Of a stretch of DNA of 64,000 nt, positions 29,363 to 37,429 are shown one piece after another. Positions within the stretch are counted from its first letter, which is position 1, and every line of letters starts with the position of its first letter. The notes under the pieces were generated by a model. That model was not told the origin of the DNA, ran no database searches, and saw nothing but the letters and a program-made list of their open reading frames with translations. A program made the translations under genes and the position numbers. This stretch comes from Terracoccus luteus (GTDB lineage: Bacteria; Actinomycetota; Actinomycetes; Actinomycetales; Dermatophilaceae), in NCBI RefSeq assembly GCF_003635045.1, contig NZ_RBXT01000001.1, positions 2,728,001 through 2,792,000 on the forward strand, given 5' to 3'.

Positions 29363-29620
29363 ATGAAGACGATGAGCTACACAGAGTCCCGTGCCCGCTA
29401 CGCCGAGGTGCTCGACGCTGTCGCCAACGATCGCGAAGAGGTCGTCATCACCCGCGCAGGGCACGAGCCGGTCGTCATCGTCTCCCTGGACGACTATGAG
29501 TCCCTGCGCGAGACCGCCTACCTGATGCGCTCTCCGGCCAACGCCCGACGCCTCCTCGATGCGATGGAGCGCCTCGAGGCCGGCCAAGGCGACGCCCACG
29601 AGCTCATCGAGACCGAGTGA
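29363..29620 (+). CDS. yefM: YefM-type antitoxin
   Basis: The 85-residue product is a Phd/YefM antitoxin: MSYTESRARYAEVLDAVAND, EEVVITRAGHEPVVIVSLDDYESLRETAYLM, then the toxin-neutralising acidic C-terminus (ERLEAGQGDAHELIE). It binds its own operator through the N-terminal half and masks YoeB with the C-terminal half. ATG 29363 has a perfect AGGAGG nine bases upstream; the frame reads further upstream only through the promoter. yoeB starts one base after its stop. The locus has lower GC than most genes here, which suggests acquisition. Confidence 0.95.
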   Translation: MKTMSYTESRARYAEVLDAVANDREEVVITRAGHEPVVIVSLDDYESLRETAYLMRSPANARRLLDAMERLEAGQGDAHELIETE

Positions 29621-29621
29621 C

Positions 29622-29879
29622 GTGCTGCTCGTCTGGGACGAGAACGCGTGGGACGACTATCTGTGGTGGCAGGCGCAGGACCGCAAAGTACTCAAGCGCA
29701 TCAACGCACTTCTGGTCGACATCCAACGCAACGGTAACGAGGGCATCGGCAAACCCGAGGCACTGAAGCACGACTTCGCCGGCTACTGGTCCCGACGAAT
29801 CACCGACGAGCATCGCCTCGTCTACAAGGTCACCAGCGGTGAGGTACGCATCGCCGCCTGCCGGTACCACTACGGGTAG
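29622..29879 (+). CDS. yoeB: YoeB-type mRNA interferase toxin
   Basis: The 85-residue product is a YoeB ribosome-dependent mRNA interferase of the RelE superfamily. It has WDDYLWWQAQDRKVLKRINAL, GIGKPEALKHDFAGYWSRRITDEHRLVY, and ends CRYHYG. The catalytic residues of the family (Glu in GKPEALKH, Arg in SRRI, the C-terminal His-Tyr) are all present, so the toxin looks intact. The start is GTG at 29622. The length matches E. coli YoeB (84). Confidence 0.96.
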   Translation: MLLVWDENAWDDYLWWQAQDRKVLKRINALLVDIQRNGNEGIGKPEALKHDFAGYWSRRITDEHRLVYKVTSGEVRIAACRYHYG

Positions 29880-29999
29880 CTGAACCCGCGCATGGGCCGC
29901 GACACGGAGTCACCGGCCCGAAGTCGTGGCGACTCTTCGTCCGTGCTCGCTCAGCTCTTGAGGTGGTCCAGACGAGCAGACCAGCCCGGACGTGTGATG

Positions 30000-30299
30000 T
30001 CAGGGGGCTGGCGGGGTCTCGGCATGTGCCGCTCCCCAGCGACCGAGGGCCTCGATCGCCTCCCACAGAGCGCTCCCCCGGTCGGTCAGCGCGTAGGCAC
30101 GGGTGTTGTGCCGCAGGGGCAGTCGGTGCAGCACCCCGGCAGCCTCGAGCTCGCGCAGCCGGGTGGCGAGCATGTTCGTCGGCACCCCGAGCTCGCGCTG
30201 CAGGTCCCCGTACCGCTGCGGCCCGTCGAGCAGTCGCTCCACGATGAGCAGAGCCCACCGGGGCCCGACGACGTCGAGAGCGGCGCCGAGGTCGCTCAC
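30000..30299 (-). CDS. HxlR-family transcriptional regulator
   Basis: The 99-residue product is a HxlR winged helix protein: ALDVVGPRWALLIVERLLDGPQRYGDLQREL, GVPTNMLATRLRELEAAGVLHR, then the wing (RHNTRAYALTDRGSALWEAIEAL). It lacks the conserved N-terminal Cys of the YodB/HypR redox-sensing branch. GTG at 30299 overlaps the VOC gene stop (GTGA), so the two form an operon, probably autoregulated through the dyad at 30709-30727. The 120 bases between yoeB and this gene contain nothing else I can identify. Confidence 0.92.
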   Translation of the reverse strand: MSDLGAALDVVGPRWALLIVERLLDGPQRYGDLQRELGVPTNMLATRLRELEAAGVLHRLPLRHNTRAYALTDRGSALWEAIEALGRWGAAHAETPPAP

Positions 30300-30700
30300 G
30301 CGGTGGGGTCGCCATCCGGCTTCATCCAGAACGGCGAGTAGTGGTAGCCGTCGAGGTCGTCGAACTGGCGCTGGTACATGAAGGGGTATTCGTCGGTGTC
30401 GCCGACGCGGCCGCCGGCGGCCCCGGCACGCTCGACGAGGGCATCGACCGCCTCGCGGCTGCCCAGGTCGAACGAGACCGTGACCTTCGAGGGGGTGTCG
30501 GCATCGCCGACGAGCTGCTCGACGCCGCCGACGCTCGCGTACATCTCACGGCTGCCGAGCATGACGTACTGCTCCGGAGCGATCGCGAAACAGGACACGT
30601 TGTGGTCTGACATCTCGGCGTTGAGGGTCCAGCCGAGGTCCGTGTAGAAGGCCGTCGCCCGTTCGACGCTCTCGACGGGGCAGGTGATGAAAAGGCTCAT
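30296..30700 (-). CDS. VOC/glyoxalase-superfamily protein
   Basis: The 134-residue product is a VOC-fold protein of the PhnB/YdfO-like type: MSLFITCPVESVERATAFYTDLGWTLN, then VSCFAIAPEQYVMLGSREMY, and the second half VTVSFDLGSREAVDALVERA with FDDLDGYHYSPFWM. Such proteins are metal-binding dioxygenase, lyase or resistance proteins; the role here is unknown. The ATG at 30700 was preferred over the upstream one (30736) because the family begins at SLFIxxPV and because the operator dyad lies between them. It is co-transcribed with hxlR. Confidence 0.88.
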   Translation of the reverse strand: MSLFITCPVESVERATAFYTDLGWTLNAEMSDHNVSCFAIAPEQYVMLGSREMYASVGGVEQLVGDADTPSKVTVSFDLGSREAVDALVERAGAAGGRVGDTDEYPFMYQRQFDDLDGYHYSPFWMKPDGDPTA

Positions 30701-30708
30701 GGCGGGCA

Positions 30709-30736
30709 CACTTGCAAAATGCAAGTGATCCGTCAA
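30709..30736 (-). promoter_or_regulatory. Promoter and operator of the VOC-hxlR operon
   Basis: CACTTGCA (30709-30716) and TGCAAGTG (30720-30727) are perfect 8-bp arms around AAA. On the minus strand TTGACG (30731-30736) is a good -35, so the dyad sits in the spacer where a repressor would block polymerase. HxlR is the likely ligand. Confidence 0.65.
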
Positions 30737-30760
30737 GGGGTCTTTGCTGCTGCGCAGGCC

Positions 30761-32098
30761 CTACTCGAAGACTCGGGCCAGGGTCGGGATGCGGTCGCGG
30801 TAGCCGTCGAAGAGCACGCGCGCGGTCGTCACCGAGTCGACCAGCGGGTGCAGCGCGAAGGCCGTGACCGCCGCTCGCCTCGACCGGGTCAGGGACGCCT
30901 CGATGACGAGCTGCTCGACGGCCTTGACCTGCTGCACGAGCCCGAGCTCGGCGCCGGGAAGCGACACCCCGCCGACCGGCCGCGGGCCGTTCGCGTCGAC
31001 CTCGCACACGACCTCGACGACGGCCTCGGCGGGCAGGCCGGGCAGGGTCGACCCGTTGCGCACGTTGAGGATCATGCGCGTGCGCCGGTCGTGCCGGATC
31101 GCGGCCATGATGTCGAGCGCCACACCCTCGTAGCCGCCGCCCTCCACGTCGGCGGCGTCACGCTCCTCGTCCTCGGCGCGGGATTCCTTCATGTAGCTGG
31201 CGTCCCGCTCCTCGCGGGTGCGGCGCCATTGCGCCACAGCCGAACCCGGGTCCCGGGCCACCGCGTCGTAGAACGCCGTCTGCTGTTCGAGCAGGTACTC
31301 GCCCCGCGTCCCGGAGTCGCCCTTGATCGCCGCGACCGCGTCCCGCGTGAAGTAGTAGTAGTACAGGTACTCGTTGGGGATCGCCCCGATCGACTGCAGC
31401 CAGTCGGCGCCGAAGAGGCGCCCCTCCTCGAAGCTCGTCAGCAGCTCACGGTCGGCGAGCAGGTCGGGCAGCACGTCACGCCCGTCGAGGTCGAGACCGC
31501 GCAGCCAGCCGAGGTGGTTGAGGCCCGCGTAGTCGAAGCGCACGGATGCCGGGTCGTGGCCGAGGGTGCGCGCGGCGCGGCGCCCGAGCCCCAGCGGCGA
31601 GTCGCAGATGCCGACGACCCGCTCGCCGAGCACCCGCTGCATCGCCTCGGTCACCATGCCGGCCGGGTTGGTGAAGTTGATGACCCACGCCCGGGGGCAC
31701 ACGGCCGCCACCCGCTCGGCGACGTGCGTGGCCACGGGCACGGTGCGCAGCCCGTAGGCCACCCCGCCCGGTCCCGTCGTCTCCTGGCCGAGCAGGCCGA
31801 GGTCGAGCGCCACCCGCTCGTCGGCGGTGCGACCCTCGAGACCGCCGACCCGGATCGCCGAGAAGACGAAGTCGGCGTCGGTGAGCGCGACGTCGAGCTC
31901 GCCCGTCAGCTCGACCGCGGCAGGCTCGTCGTGGTCGGCCGCCATCCCCTGCAGCACGTGACCGATGGCCTCGAGGCGCGCCGCGTCGGGGTCGTACAGC
32001 GAGACGTGGGTGACCCGACCAGGGTCGGTGTCGCGCAGGATCGCCTCGTACACGAGGGGGACGCGGAAGCCGCCGCCCCCGAGGATGGCCAGCTTCAT
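30761..32098 (-). CDS. Family 4 glycoside hydrolase (6-phospho-beta-glucosidase-like)
   Basis: The 445-residue product is a GH4 enzyme, an NAD- and Mn-dependent glycosidase acting by oxidation-elimination. The Rossmann start is KLAILGGGGFRVPLVYEAI. NFTNPAGMVTEAM, the manganese-binding Cys in VVGICDSPLGLG and His in AGLNHLGWLRGLDL are present, as is the Tyr-rich NEYLYYYYFTRDAV. Closest in feel to 6-phospho-beta-glucosidases, though the sugar and need for a 6-phosphate are not proven. The ATG at 32098 overlaps the DeoR stop by four bases. It is divergent from the kinase/ABC-importer operon and probably acts on what that operon imports. Confidence 0.9.
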   Translation of the reverse strand: MKLAILGGGGFRVPLVYEAILRDTDPGRVTHVSLYDPDAARLEAIGHVLQGMAADHDEPAAVELTGELDVALTDADFVFSAIRVGGLEGRTADERVALDLGLLGQETTGPGGVAYGLRTVPVATHVAERVAAVCPRAWVINFTNPAGMVTEAMQRVLGERVVGICDSPLGLGRRAARTLGHDPASVRFDYAGLNHLGWLRGLDLDGRDVLPDLLADRELLTSFEEGRLFGADWLQSIGAIPNEYLYYYYFTRDAVAAIKGDSGTRGEYLLEQQTAFYDAVARDPGSAVAQWRRTREERDASYMKESRAEDEERDAADVEGGGYEGVALDIMAAIRHDRRTRMILNVRNGSTLPGLPAEAVVEVVCEVDANGPRPVGGVSLPGAELGLVQQVKAVEQLVIEASLTRSRRAAVTAFALHPLVDSVTTARVLFDGYRDRIPTLARVFE

Positions 32099-32862
32099 GC
32101 GGTCAGCACCTCCACGTCGTTCTCGGCCAGGACGGCCAGGGTCTGGGCGTCGGCACCCGGGTTGGTCACGACGGTCGAGAGCGCGTCCGCGCCGCACACG
32201 CGCAGGGTGCCGGTGCCCGGGAACTTGTGCTCGTCGGCGAGCAGCACCACCCGGTCGGCCGCCCCCAGCAGGGCCCGCTTGACCGGGACCTCGACGAGCG
32301 TCGTGTCGAGCACGGCACCGTCGGCCCGCACCCCGCTCGCGCCGACGAAGGCGAGGTCGGCGTGCACCTGGCGCAGGGCGTCCTCGGTGAGCACGCCGAC
32401 CATGGAGTGGTACGGCCGGCGGACGAAGCCGCCGAGCAGGACGAGCTCGACGACCGGGTCGTCGCGCAGGGCGTCGAGCACCGCGAGGCTCGCGGTGAGC
32501 ACCGTGACGGGCCGGCCGCGCAGCTGCTGAGCGAGCAGCTGCGTGCTCGTGCCGATGTCGAGCAGCACGGTGCACCCGTCGTCGACGAGGCCGGCGGCCC
32601 TGGCGGCGACGGCCCGCTTGCTCTCGACGTGGTCGACCGCCACTGCGGCGAAAGGCCGCCCGACGTCGGCGTCCTCCGGCGACACCGCGCCGCCGTTGAC
32701 GCGGACGAGCTGACCCGTGGCGTCGAGCAGCTGCAGGTCACGCCGTATGGTCGAGGCGCTGACCCCGAACGAGCGGGCGAGGTCGTCGACCGACGAGACG
32801 CCGTGCACCCGGAGGCGCTGCACGATCTCGAGGTGTCGATGCTGGCGCACATCGAGCAACAT
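32095..32862 (-). CDS. DeoR-family sugar-responsive repressor
   Basis: The 255-residue product has the N-terminal DeoR helix-turn-helix (VSSVDDLARSFGVSASTIRRDLQLLDATG) and the C-terminal sugar-phosphate sensor (KRAVAARAAGLVDDGCTVLLDIGTSTQLLAQQL, VLLGGFVRRPYHSMVG, FVGASGVRADGAVLDT). ATG 32862 gives the usual short head MLLDVRQHRHLEIVQRL; an ATG at 32871 is also possible, and neither has a ribosome site. It shares an operon with the GH4 gene and probably represses both directions from repeats at 32883-32913. The inducer is likely a sugar phosphate made by the PfkB kinase. Confidence 0.9.
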   Translation of the reverse strand: MLLDVRQHRHLEIVQRLRVHGVSSVDDLARSFGVSASTIRRDLQLLDATGQLVRVNGGAVSPEDADVGRPFAAVAVDHVESKRAVAARAAGLVDDGCTVLLDIGTSTQLLAQQLRGRPVTVLTASLAVLDALRDDPVVELVLLGGFVRRPYHSMVGVLTEDALRQVHADLAFVGASGVRADGAVLDTTLVEVPVKRALLGAADRVVLLADEHKFPGTGTLRVCGADALSTVVTNPGADAQTLAVLAENDVEVLTA

Positions 32863-32882
32863 AACAGTCATACGCGCGCACG

Positions 32883-32948
32883 TCTGCGCAGGATCGCGCA
32901 ACAAATGCGCAGAGATGCTTGTCAACCAGCGGCCCGGGTGGGCAGGAT
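32883..32948 (+). promoter_or_regulatory. DeoR-type operator and promoter of the kinase/importer operon
   Basis: TCTGCGCA (32883-32890) and TGCGCAGA (32906-32913) are perfect inverted 8-mers, and a third half-site CGCGCA lies between them (32895-32900), giving roughly 10-11-base periodicity. Downstream, TTGTCA (32919-32924) and CAGGAT (32943-32948) with an 18-base spacer form a plausible promoter. Confidence 0.55.
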
Positions 32949-32983
32949 GGCCGCACGTCACACGAGTTGAGGGAGGCGAGGCG

Positions 32984-34237
32984 GTGACCACGGCGTCACG
33001 CACCGGGTTCGACCCTCTCGGCAGCGTCCGGACCCCCGGCGAGCCCGACTACGACGTGCTCCTCTGGGGCACGGTGTTCCTCGACGTCATCTTCACCGGC
33101 ATGGCCGAGATGCCCGCGGCCGGCGAGGAGGTCTGGGCCGAGGGGATGGGCTCCAGCCCGGGCGGCATCGCCAACCTCGCCGTCGCCTCGAGCCGGCTCG
33201 GCCTGCGCACCTCGCTCGCCGCCGCCTTCGGCGACGACGTCTACGCCGACTTCTGCTGGACCGCGCTCGCCGACCAGGAGCGCGTCGACCTGAGCCGGTC
33301 ACGTCGCTTCGAGGGCTGGCACTCCCCCGTCACCATGTCGATGTCGGTGCACCACGACCGCAGCATGGTCACGCACGGGCACCCCTCCCCCATCAGCGCG
33401 TCCGAGCTCATCGGCACGCCGCCCACGTGCCGGGCCGTGATGGTCGACCTCGGTGGTGACGAGCACATCGGCGACGCCGACCACCCGACCTGGGTCGACC
33501 TCGCCCACGAGCAGGGCGCCCTCGTCTTCGGCGACGTGGGCTGGGACCCGACCGGCGCCTGGTCGCCGGCCCTGCTCGACCAGCTGCGCCTGTGCCACGC
33601 CTTCATGCCCAACGCCCGCGAGGCGATGGCCTACACACGCACCGAGACGGCATCCGACGCGTTGTACTCGCTCGCCGACCGGGTGCCGCTGGCCGTCGTC
33701 ACCAACGGCTCGGCCGGTGCGCTCGCCATCGACGGCACGACCGGTGAGGAGGCGACGGTGCCCGCGCTGCGGGTGCCGGCCCTCGACCCGACCGGTGCGG
33801 GCGACGTCTTCGGCGCCGGCGTCGTGCTCGGCACCCTCGCCGGGTGGCCGCTGGCCGACCGGCTCGCCTTCGCCTCACTGTGCTCCGGGCTCGCCGTGCA
33901 GCACTTCGGCGGCTCGCTGTCGGCACCCGGCTGGGGTGACATCGGCGAGTGGTGGCACGGGGTGCGAGACTCGAGCGACCGCTCGAGCTACCACCAGTCG
34001 CTGCGGCGCCGCTACGCCTTCCTCGAAGAGCTCGTCCCCGACATCCCGTTGGGTGCGGTCCACCGCGCCCACGCCACGATCGCCCGGTACGCCGACGTGG
34101 CCGACGGCCCCCACGCCGACGGTGCGCCGCCCCCGGCCAGCGAGGCCGGCCCCGACACCGGCTCCCTCACCACCCCCGGCGCCACCCCGACCCTCGACCC
34201 GCACCCCGCAGCCCCGCTCGAAGGAGACCCGTCATGA
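32984..34237 (+). CDS. PfkB-family carbohydrate kinase
   Basis: The 417-residue product is a PfkB/ribokinase-family sugar kinase. The N-terminal substrate-binding GMGSSPGGIANLAVASSRLG and the C-terminal catalytic ALDPTGAGDVFGAGVVLG (anion hole and catalytic Asp) are intact. It is about 90 residues longer than typical members; the extra C-terminal part (SYHQSLRRRYAFLEELVPDIP then a Pro/Asp-rich tail) is unexplained. GTG 32984 is preceded by GGGAGG. Its stop overlaps the binding-protein start (ATGA), so kinase and importer are co-translated. The likely role is to phosphorylate the imported sugar. Confidence 0.9.
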   Translation: MTTASRTGFDPLGSVRTPGEPDYDVLLWGTVFLDVIFTGMAEMPAAGEEVWAEGMGSSPGGIANLAVASSRLGLRTSLAAAFGDDVYADFCWTALADQERVDLSRSRRFEGWHSPVTMSMSVHHDRSMVTHGHPSPISASELIGTPPTCRAVMVDLGGDEHIGDADHPTWVDLAHEQGALVFGDVGWDPTGAWSPALLDQLRLCHAFMPNAREAMAYTRTETASDALYSLADRVPLAVVTNGSAGALAIDGTTGEEATVPALRVPALDPTGAGDVFGAGVVLGTLAGWPLADRLAFASLCSGLAVQHFGGSLSAPGWGDIGEWWHGVRDSSDRSSYHQSLRRRYAFLEELVPDIPLGAVHRAHATIARYADVADGPHADGAPPPASEAGPDTGSLTTPGATPTLDPHPAAPLEGDPS

Positions 34238-35589
34238 CCCGTTCTCGACTCGCGACGCTGACCGCCGGCGCGCTCGGCGTCGTCGTGCTGGCCGCCTGCA
34301 CACCAGGCAGCAACACGGCGAGCACGCCTGCGCCCACGGTCAGCTCGGTCAACACCGACGCGGCCAAGCTCGGCAACGTGACCCTGACGATCTGGGACCA
34401 GGAGGTGCGCGGCGGGCAGGCGGCCCAGATGCAGAAGCTCAACGACGAGTTCCAGAAGGCCTACCCGAACATCAAGATCAAGCGCGTGTCGCGCTCGTTC
34501 GACGACCTCAAGACCACCCTGCGGCTGGCGCTCAGCGGCAACGAGCCCCCCGACGTCGTCGAGGCCAACAACGGGCGCTCCGACATGGGCGAGTTCGTCA
34601 AGGCCGGCCAGCTGCTCCCGCTCGACAAGTGGGCCGAGGCCTACGGCTGGAACGAGCGCTACCCGGCATCCGTGCGCCAGTACGTCTCGTACAGCCCCGA
34701 CGGCAAGACGTTCGGCGAGGGCAACCTCTACGGGCTGCCGCAGGTCGGCGAGGTCGTGGGCATCTACTACGACAAGAAGGTGCTCGCCGACGCCGGCGTG
34801 ACCGCGCCGACGACGTGGGCCGACTTCGAGACCTCGCTCGCGACCCTGAAGGGCAAGAACCAGGTGCCGCTCATGCTCGGCAACCTCGAGAAGTGGCCGG
34901 CGATCCACGTCTTCGGCACCATCCAGGGCCGCACGACGCCCGCCGACCAGATCCGCGAGCTCGCGTTCGGCCGACAGGGCCCGACGTGGAACACCCCGGA
35001 GAACACGAAGGCCGCCCAGACGCTCGTCGACTGGGTCGACAAGGGCTACCTCAACCCCGGCTTCAACGGCGAGGACTACGACCCCGCGTGGCAGGCGTTC
35101 AGCAAGGGCACCGGTGCGTACCTCATCGCCGGCACGTGGCTGCAGGCCGACCTGCAGAAGGCCATGGGCGAGAACGTCGGCTTCATGCTGCCCCCCGGTG
35201 ACACCGCCGACGCCAAGCCCGTCGCGACCGGCGGCACCGGGCTGCCCTTCTCGATCACGAGCAAGAGCAAGAACCCCGACGCGGCCGCCGCGTACATCAA
35301 CTTCATCACCAACGCCAAGGCGTCCGCGGTGCTCGCGACGACCGGCAACCTGCCCCTCGCCGACACGGCGGAGCAGCAGAGCGCCGGTCTGCAGAAGGAC
35401 GTCTTCACCAGCTTCGCCAAGGCGGTCGACGGCGACGGGCTCGTGCCCTACCTCGACTACGCGACGCCGACCATGCCCGACACGCTCGGCGCCGCGCTGC
35501 AGGACCTGCTGGCCAAGAAGGCGACACCCGAGCAGTTCCTCGCGACGGTCGAGAAGGACCGCAGCGCCTTCGTCGCGAAGAACGGCTGA
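34234..35589 (+). CDS. Extracellular sugar-binding lipoprotein of an ABC importer
   Basis: The 451-residue product is an SBP_bac_1-type carbohydrate-binding lipoprotein. It has a basic head, a hydrophobic stretch with lipobox VVLAAC (Cys near residue 21), a Thr/Ser/Pro linker and the binding domain: LTIWDQEVRGGQAAQMQKL, PPDVVEANNGRSDMGEF, GLPQVGEVVGIYYDKK, TGLPFSITSKSKNPDAAAAYI. The ligand is unknown; neighbours (GH4, PfkB, secreted deacetylase) point to an oligosaccharide or amino-sugar glycan fragment. The permease genes follow directly. Confidence 0.93.
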   Translation: MTRSRLATLTAGALGVVVLAACTPGSNTASTPAPTVSSVNTDAAKLGNVTLTIWDQEVRGGQAAQMQKLNDEFQKAYPNIKIKRVSRSFDDLKTTLRLALSGNEPPDVVEANNGRSDMGEFVKAGQLLPLDKWAEAYGWNERYPASVRQYVSYSPDGKTFGEGNLYGLPQVGEVVGIYYDKKVLADAGVTAPTTWADFETSLATLKGKNQVPLMLGNLEKWPAIHVFGTIQGRTTPADQIRELAFGRQGPTWNTPENTKAAQTLVDWVDKGYLNPGFNGEDYDPAWQAFSKGTGAYLIAGTWLQADLQKAMGENVGFMLPPGDTADAKPVATGGTGLPFSITSKSKNPDAAAAYINFITNAKASAVLATTGNLPLADTAEQQSAGLQKDVFTSFAKAVDGDGLVPYLDYATPTMPDTLGAALQDLLAKKATPEQFLATVEKDRSAFVAKNG

Positions 35590-36582
35590 GTGGCCCTCGG
35601 GGCGGGCGTCGGCGTCCGCGCCGGCACGGGCACCGACACCGAGCGGGGCGCCGCCACGGTCGCCCGTGGCGGCGGCCGACGCCTGCGCCGCGGGCGGGTC
35701 CCGCTGTCGCACGCGCCGGGCGAGCCGCGACGCATCGCGTACCTGTACCTGCTGCCCGCCTTCCTCGTCTACGCCGCGTTCCTGCTCTACCCGCTCGTGC
35801 GTGCGGTGCAGATCTCGTTCTACGACTGGGACGGGCTGACCCTCGCGTCGTGGGTCGGCTTCCAGAACTACGCCGACGTGCTCGCCGACGAGGGCCTGCG
35901 CGCCGCCTTCGGCCACGCCCTCGTGCTCATCGGCTTCTTCGCCGTGCTGCCGACGGTCGTCGGTCTCGTGCTCGCCTCGATCCTCAACCGGGCGCGGGTG
36001 CGGGGCCTGCCGTTCTTCCGCACCGTTGTCTTCCTGCCGCAGGTCATCGCCATGGTCGTCGTCGCGGTGGCCTGGCGCCGCATCTTCGCCCCCGACGGGG
36101 GCCTCAACAGCCTGCTGGATGCCGTGGGGCTCGGTTCGCTGGGCCGCGCGTGGCTCGGCGACTACGGCACCGCGTTGCCCGCCATCGGGTTCGTCGGGAC
36201 CTGGTTCGAGACCGGCCTCGTGACGATCCTGCTGCTCGCCGGCATGGGCCGCATCAACCCCGAGCTCTACGAGGCCGCCCGCCTGGACGGCGCCGGGCCG
36301 GTGCGCGAGTTCCTCGCCGTCACGCTGCCGTCGGTGCGTGGCGAGATCTCCGTCGCCCTGACCCTGACCGTCATCGCGGCCCTGCGCACCTTCGACCTCG
36401 TCTACGTCACGACCCGCGGCGGCCCCGGCACCACGACCTCGGTGCCGTCCTACGAGGTCTACAACCGGGCCTTCCAGCTGGGCCAGGTCGGCTCCGCCGC
36501 GGCGATCGGCGTGTGCCTCACGGTGCTCATCTTCGCCATCTCCTTCGTCATCACCCGCATCGGCGACCGGGGCGACTCGTGA
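35590..36582 (+). CDS. ABC sugar transporter permease (MalF/UgpA type)
   Basis: The 330-residue membrane protein follows the binding-protein stop with no gap (GTG 35590). After a ~48-residue Gly/Arg-rich cytoplasmic head come six predicted helices, starting YLYLLPAFLVYAAFLLYPLV. The EAA loop that contacts the ATPase reads YEAARLDGAGPVREFLAVTLP. The head is longer than usual and low-complexity. It pairs with the next gene to form the channel. Confidence 0.93.
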   Translation: MALGAGVGVRAGTGTDTERGAATVARGGGRRLRRGRVPLSHAPGEPRRIAYLYLLPAFLVYAAFLLYPLVRAVQISFYDWDGLTLASWVGFQNYADVLADEGLRAAFGHALVLIGFFAVLPTVVGLVLASILNRARVRGLPFFRTVVFLPQVIAMVVVAVAWRRIFAPDGGLNSLLDAVGLGSLGRAWLGDYGTALPAIGFVGTWFETGLVTILLLAGMGRINPELYEAARLDGAGPVREFLAVTLPSVRGEISVALTLTVIAALRTFDLVYVTTRGGPGTTTSVPSYEVYNRAFQLGQVGSAAAIGVCLTVLIFAISFVITRIGDRGDS

Positions 36583-37400
36583 GGGTCGGGCGGGGCGAGC
36601 GCACCGCGAACTACGTCATCCTCATCGCCTTCGCGCTCTTCGCGCTCTGGCCCATCGTCACGGTGCTCGTCTCGGCGCTCGGGGCCGACGACACCGGGGC
36701 ACAGGGGTCCTCGTTCGCCGGCCTGCACCTCGGCAACTTCGCGCAGGCCTGGGACATCGGCCGCTTCGGCACCTACCTGCGCATGTCGGCGCTCGTCTCG
36801 ACCTTCGTCGTCGCCTGCACGGTCGTGCTGTCGGTGCTGGCCGGCTACGCCTTCGGCTGCATGCGCTTCCGCGGCCAGACCGTGCTGTTCTACCTCTTCC
36901 TGCTCGGCATCATGATGCCGAGCGAGGCCGTCGTCGTGCCGCTCTTCTTCGACCTGCGCGCCATCGGCCTCACCGACACCTTCTGGGCGGTGGCCATGCC
37001 CCAGGTGGCGCAGTCGGTCGCCTTCGGCACCTTCTGGATGCGCGCCTACTTCCGCAGCAGCAGCCGGGTGCTCGTCGAGGCGGCCCGCATCGACGGGGCG
37101 TCGACCCGCCGCATCCTGTGGCAGGTGCTCGTACCCCTCGCCCGGCCCGCCATCGTCACGCTCGTCGTCCTCGTCTTCATGTGGACCTGGAACGAGTTCC
37201 TCATCCCCCTGGTCATGGTCACCGACGAGTCGCTGCGCACCGCGCCGCTCGGGCTGGCCTTCTTCCAGGGGCAGTACACGTCGGGCTTCACGCTGCTGGC
37301 CGCCGGCGCGGTCATCGTCGCGACCCCCGTCGTCGTGCTCTACCTCTTCCTGCAGCGTCACTTCATCGCAGGCATGTTGGAGGGCGCGATCAGGGAGTAA
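36579..37400 (+). CDS. ABC sugar transporter permease (MalG/UgpE type)
   Basis: The 273-residue product has six predicted transmembrane helices and the EAA loop VEAARIDGASTRRILWQVLVP. It overlaps the preceding permease by four bases (GTGA). No ATP-binding subunit is encoded in the locus, so the importer must borrow a shared multiple-sugar ATPase of the MsiK type from elsewhere, as is common in actinobacteria. Confidence 0.93.
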   Translation: MRVGRGERTANYVILIAFALFALWPIVTVLVSALGADDTGAQGSSFAGLHLGNFAQAWDIGRFGTYLRMSALVSTFVVACTVVLSVLAGYAFGCMRFRGQTVLFYLFLLGIMMPSEAVVVPLFFDLRAIGLTDTFWAVAMPQVAQSVAFGTFWMRAYFRSSSRVLVEAARIDGASTRRILWQVLVPLARPAIVTLVVLVFMWTWNEFLIPLVMVTDESLRTAPLGLAFFQGQYTSGFTLLAAGAVIVATPVVVLYLFLQRHFIAGMLEGAIRE

Positions 37401-37429
37401 CCGCATCACCAGACCCAGGGAGAATCGCA

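Noticed and set aside
29257-29364. Longer N-terminus for the PaiB-like protein starting at 29364
   Set aside because: It would overlap the yefM promoter and ribosome site, and the family begins at YxPP; the -10 box six bases before 29256 supports the shorter form.
35590-37400. Missing ABC ATPase as a gene loss
   Set aside because: Actinobacterial sugar importers commonly share one ATPase encoded elsewhere, so absence here is normal.
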